This document shows positions 5,952-7,760 of a DNA stretch of 7,760 nucleotides, piece by piece. Origin of the DNA: an uncultured Thermoanaerobacterales bacterium. Lineage in GTDB: Bacteria > Bacillota > Clostridia > Christensenellales > UBA1242. The notes under the pieces are model-generated. The model did no database searches. It saw only the letters and a list, made by a program, of their open reading frames with translations, and was not told where the DNA came from. A program made the position numbers and the translations under genes. Each line of letters begins with the position of its first letter. Within the stretch, counting starts at the first letter, position 1. The DNA is taken from the NCBI GenBank assembly GCA_900557695.1, contig USTP01000045.1, positions 1 to 7,760 on the forward strand, given 5' to 3'.

Positions 5952-5965
5952 AAAACAAATGTTTG
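5952..5965. promoter_or_regulatory. Candidate LexA (SOS) box
   Basis: AAAACAAATGTTTG contains the dyad AAAC-AAAT-GTTT. Gram-positive LexA proteins bind CGAAC-N4-GTTCG; this site has that spacing with a symmetrical G-to-A/C-to-T change in each half. It overlaps the lexA -35 box, where bound LexA would block RNA polymerase, as expected for autoregulation. It is the only such dyad I found in the window. Confidence 0.55.
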
Positions 5966-5991
5966 CAAAGCTTGGCTATGTGTGTTATACT
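5963..5991 (+). promoter_or_regulatory. lexA promoter
   Basis: TTGCAA (5963-5968), a 17-base spacer and TATACT (5986-5991). Transcription should start near 5998. This rules out the upstream in-frame TTG start at 5963, which lies in the -35 box. Confidence 0.7.
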
Positions 5992-6016
5992 TAACTTAAT
6001 TAAAGGAAAAATGTTT

Positions 6017-6628
6017 ATGAAAAGTGTTAAAAAAGACCAAACAACTCGAGTTTATGAGTTTATAGAGGAGTTTATAAAAAAGAACTCCTATCCACCAAGT
6101 GTTAGAGATATGTGTGCAGGCCTTAATATTTCTTCAACTGCAACAATTGTTTACCATTTGAGAAAACTTGAAGAGCAAGGTAAGTTAAAGCGTGATAAGC
6201 AAAGGAACAGGGCTATTGAGCTTGCAGATAGCAAACCTTTGGGTGCTAAAAATCAAATTCCAGTTGTTGGAAAAGTGGCTGCGGGAACGCCAATTTTTGC
6301 AACTGAAAATATTGAGGATACCTTTGGTTTTACTAGCAATGTTTTTGGGCAAGATCAAGACCAAATGTTTATTTTAAATGTAAGTGGCGACAGTATGGTT
6401 AATGCAGGTATTTTTAATGGGGATAAGATTGTTGTTAAAAAGCAAATGGTAGCGGAAAACGGCGAAATTGTGGTTGCTTTAATTGACGATAGTGCAACGG
6501 TTAAGCGTTTTTATAAAGAAAATGGTCATATAAGGCTTCAGCCAGAAAATGATTATATGGAGCCCATAATTGTAGACAATGCCGTTATTCTTGGCAAAGT
6601 AGTTGGTCTTATTAGAAATTATAAATAA
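6017..6628 (+). CDS. lexA: LexA repressor (SOS regulator, self-cleaving S24 peptidase)
   Basis: A 203-residue repressor of the SOS DNA-damage response. The N-terminal winged helix (about 8-68) carries YPPSVRDMCAGLNISSTATIVYH, close to the Bacillus LexA form. The C-terminal S24 domain begins near IPVVGKVAAG. The self-cleavage site is A89-G90, the catalytic serine S126 (SGDSM) and the lysine K163 (TVKRFY), so all parts for RecA-stimulated autoproteolysis are present. Length is typical. The ribosome binding site AAAGGA (6002-6007) lies nine bases before the ATG at 6017. An ATG at 6011 (MFMKS) has only three bases of spacing and is less likely. Autoregulation is suggested by the SOS-like dyad over the promoter. 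A terminator overlaps the stop codon, so nothing is co-transcribed downstream. Confidence 0.97.
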   Translation: MKSVKKDQTTRVYEFIEEFIKKNSYPPSVRDMCAGLNISSTATIVYHLRKLEEQGKLKRDKQRNRAIELADSKPLGAKNQIPVVGKVAAGTPIFATENIEDTFGFTSNVFGQDQDQMFILNVSGDSMVNAGIFNGDKIVVKKQMVAENGEIVVALIDDSATVKRFYKENGHIRLQPENDYMEPIIVDNAVILGKVVGLIRNYK

Positions 6629-6651
6629 AAAACTCCTATTTAGGAGTTTTT
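6628..6651. terminator. Bidirectional terminator between lexA and the oxoamine synthase gene
   Basis: AAAAACTCCT (6628-6637) pairs with AGGAGTTTTT (6642-6651) around ATTT, followed by a T-rich tail. The first stem base is the last base of the lexA stop codon. The other end is 9 bases from the stop of the minus-strand gene, so it probably serves both. Confidence 0.88.
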
Positions 6652-6660
6652 ATTTTTTAT

Positions 6661-7713
6661 TTATTTAATTATAGACAGTTGCTTTAAAACCTTTTGAATC
6701 TTGTCTGCTGCCTCCTCCATAAGTTCCTTTGTGTGGGTAGCGGTGTAGCTTGTTCGAATTAAACACTCCCCAACTGGTGTTGCTGGTGGCAAAACAGGGT
6801 TTACATAAACTCCTTCATCAAAAAGCATTTTGCAGGCAGTTAAAGTTAAATCTGGCTCATAGGTATAGATAGGTATAATTGGGGTTGAGCTTTCTTTATA
6901 AACAATTCCCCTATCCTTTAAGCATTTTCTCATATAGTCTGAAATTTCTTGTAGATTTTTCCTTCTTTCAGGTTCTGTTTTTATTATTTCAAGCGATTTC
7001 CTTGCTGCAGCAACGCATGCTGGAGTTATTGATGCACTGAATATGAAAGGTCGCGAATTATGACGAATAAACTCGGCAACTCTTTTATCGCAAGCACAAT
7101 ACCCACCAAGGCTGGCAAGGGATTTAGAAAATGTTCCGCAAATAAGGTCTACCTCGCTTTCAAGGTTAAAGTATTCGGCGGTTCCTCTTCCGTTTTCTCC
7201 TAGTATTCCAAGGGCGTGGGCATCGTCTACCATTAGCTTGGCATTATATTTCTTTTTAAGCTCAACTAATTTTGGTAAATTGCAAATCTCGCCACTCATG
7301 CTAAACACGCCATCTGTAACAATTAAAATACCTTTGTTTTCAGGAACAGTTTTAAGCTTTTCCTCTAAATCTTCCATATCATTATGATTGTATCTTAAAA
7401 GCTGAGCGTAGCTTAATTTGCAAGCGTCATAGATAGAGGCATGGTTCTCTTTGTCACATAAAATAACATCATTCCTTCCAGCAATGGCGCTAATAACACC
7501 AAGGTTCAGTTGAAAACCTGTGCTCATAGTAACGCAATCTTCTTTATTTAAAAACTCTGCAAGTTCTTTTTCAAGGGCAACATGAGCAGATGTTGTTCCG
7601 TTTAAAAATCTTGAGCCAGAGCAACCCGTTCCAAATTTTTTAGTTGCCTCAACGGCAGCGTTTATCACTTGCTCGTTGCCAGTTAAACCTAGATAGTTGT
7701 TAGACCCTATCAT
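6661..7713 (-). CDS. Alpha-oxoamine synthase (SPT/KBL/BioF family), 5'-truncated
   Basis: A PLP enzyme that condenses an amino acid with an acyl-CoA and releases CO2. The 350 native residues start at MIGSNNYLGL, normally about 45 residues inside the protein, so the N terminus is missing. Visible hallmarks, in fragment numbering, are GTGCSGSRFLNG (28-39), the PLP-stacking H91 (NHASI), DDAH at 163-166, the PLP Schiff-base lysine K197 (GTFSKSLASLGG) and R320 in LIRTSYTATHT. The PPATP segment (309-313) and the GSRFLNG/STGFQLNLG segments resemble serine palmitoyltransferases. Glycine C-acetyltransferase (kbl) and 8-amino-7-oxononanoate synthase (bioF) remain possible, so I give no symbol. An apparent longer start reading MYKRQ is a translation of the Nextera adapter, not protein. 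No bio or threonine dehydrogenase gene is in view to settle the substrate. Confidence 0.9.
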   Translation of the reverse strand: MIGSNNYLGLTGNEQVINAAVEATKKFGTGCSGSRFLNGTTSAHVALEKELAEFLNKEDCVTMSTGFQLNLGVISAIAGRNDVILCDKENHASIYDACKLSYAQLLRYNHNDMEDLEEKLKTVPENKGILIVTDGVFSMSGEICNLPKLVELKKKYNAKLMVDDAHALGILGENGRGTAEYFNLESEVDLICGTFSKSLASLGGYCACDKRVAEFIRHNSRPFIFSASITPACVAAARKSLEIIKTEPERRKNLQEISDYMRKCLKDRGIVYKESSTPIIPIYTYEPDLTLTACKMLFDEGVYVNPVLPPATPVGECLIRTSYTATHTKELMEEAADKIQKVLKQLSIIK

Positions 7714-7760
7714 CTGTCTCTTATACACATCTCCGAGCCCACGAGACTCGACGTCATCTC
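7714..7760 (-). other. Nextera Read-2 adapter, i7 index and P7 start (artefact)
   Basis: From CTGTCTCTTATACACATCT at 7714 the sequence is the reverse complement of the Nextera Read-2 adapter (34 bases, to 7747). An eight-base index TCGACGTC (7748-7755) and ATCTC, the beginning of the P7 primer site, follow. This is adapter read-through built into the contig, not genome. Native sequence ends at 7713. Confidence 0.98.

Noticed and set aside
5963..6016. An 18-residue N-terminal extension of LexA from TTG at 5963
   Set aside because: The TTG is the -35 box and the -10 box lies inside the extension, so it would not be transcribed. A good ribosome binding site precedes 6017.
7714..7728. Five extra N-terminal residues (MYKRQ) on the oxoamine synthase
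   Set aside because: They translate the Tn5 mosaic end of the Nextera adapter and are not genomic.

Overview
The window is a low-GC (roughly one third G+C by eye) bacterial contig. It reads like an uncultured Bacillota (Firmicutes), probably a gut-type clostridial lineage. The grounds are the AT-rich composition, near-consensus sigma-A promoters, Gram-positive-style Shine-Dalgarno sites, a Bacillus-type LexA with a GAAC-N4-GTTC-like operator, and a tRNA gene that encodes its own CCA end. Taxonomy is inferred, not shown. Both ends are Illumina Nextera adapter (1-27 and 7714-7760), so the native sequence is only 28-7713 and the last gene is cut off at its 5' end.

Layout: 28-628 holds no convincing gene, only hairpins, a palindrome and a terminator. 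On the minus strand, 629-1309 encodes a YgjP-type zinc metallopeptidase. A divergent promoter region follows, then on the plus strand a large PadR-type regulator (1592-3904). This protein joins a DNA-binding winged helix to a very long acidic linker and four C-terminal membrane helices, and is the most unusual object here. It converges on rnhA (RNase HI, minus strand, 3951-4409) across a bidirectional terminator. Back-to-back promoters separate rnhA from an unrecognised 285-residue protein (4506-5363) whose promoter predicts a leaderless mRNA. A tRNA-Trp gene with a perfect-consensus promoter follows (5438-5512), then a bidirectional terminator, then a small eight-cysteine protein on the minus strand (5574-5882). 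That gene is divergent from lexA (6017-6628); a candidate SOS box lies between them. lexA converges on a truncated alpha-oxoamine synthase gene (minus strand, 6661-7713) related to serine palmitoyltransferase, KBL and BioF.

Functional logic: apart from a possible read-through from the 285-residue gene into the tRNA, every gene appears to be its own transcription unit. Three convergent junctions each carry a bidirectional hairpin, and three divergent junctions carry paired promoters. No shared pathway links the genes. LexA (SOS response) and RNase HI (R-loop and Okazaki primer removal) both touch genome maintenance but are not co-transcribed. I see no mobile element, CRISPR array or phage gene.
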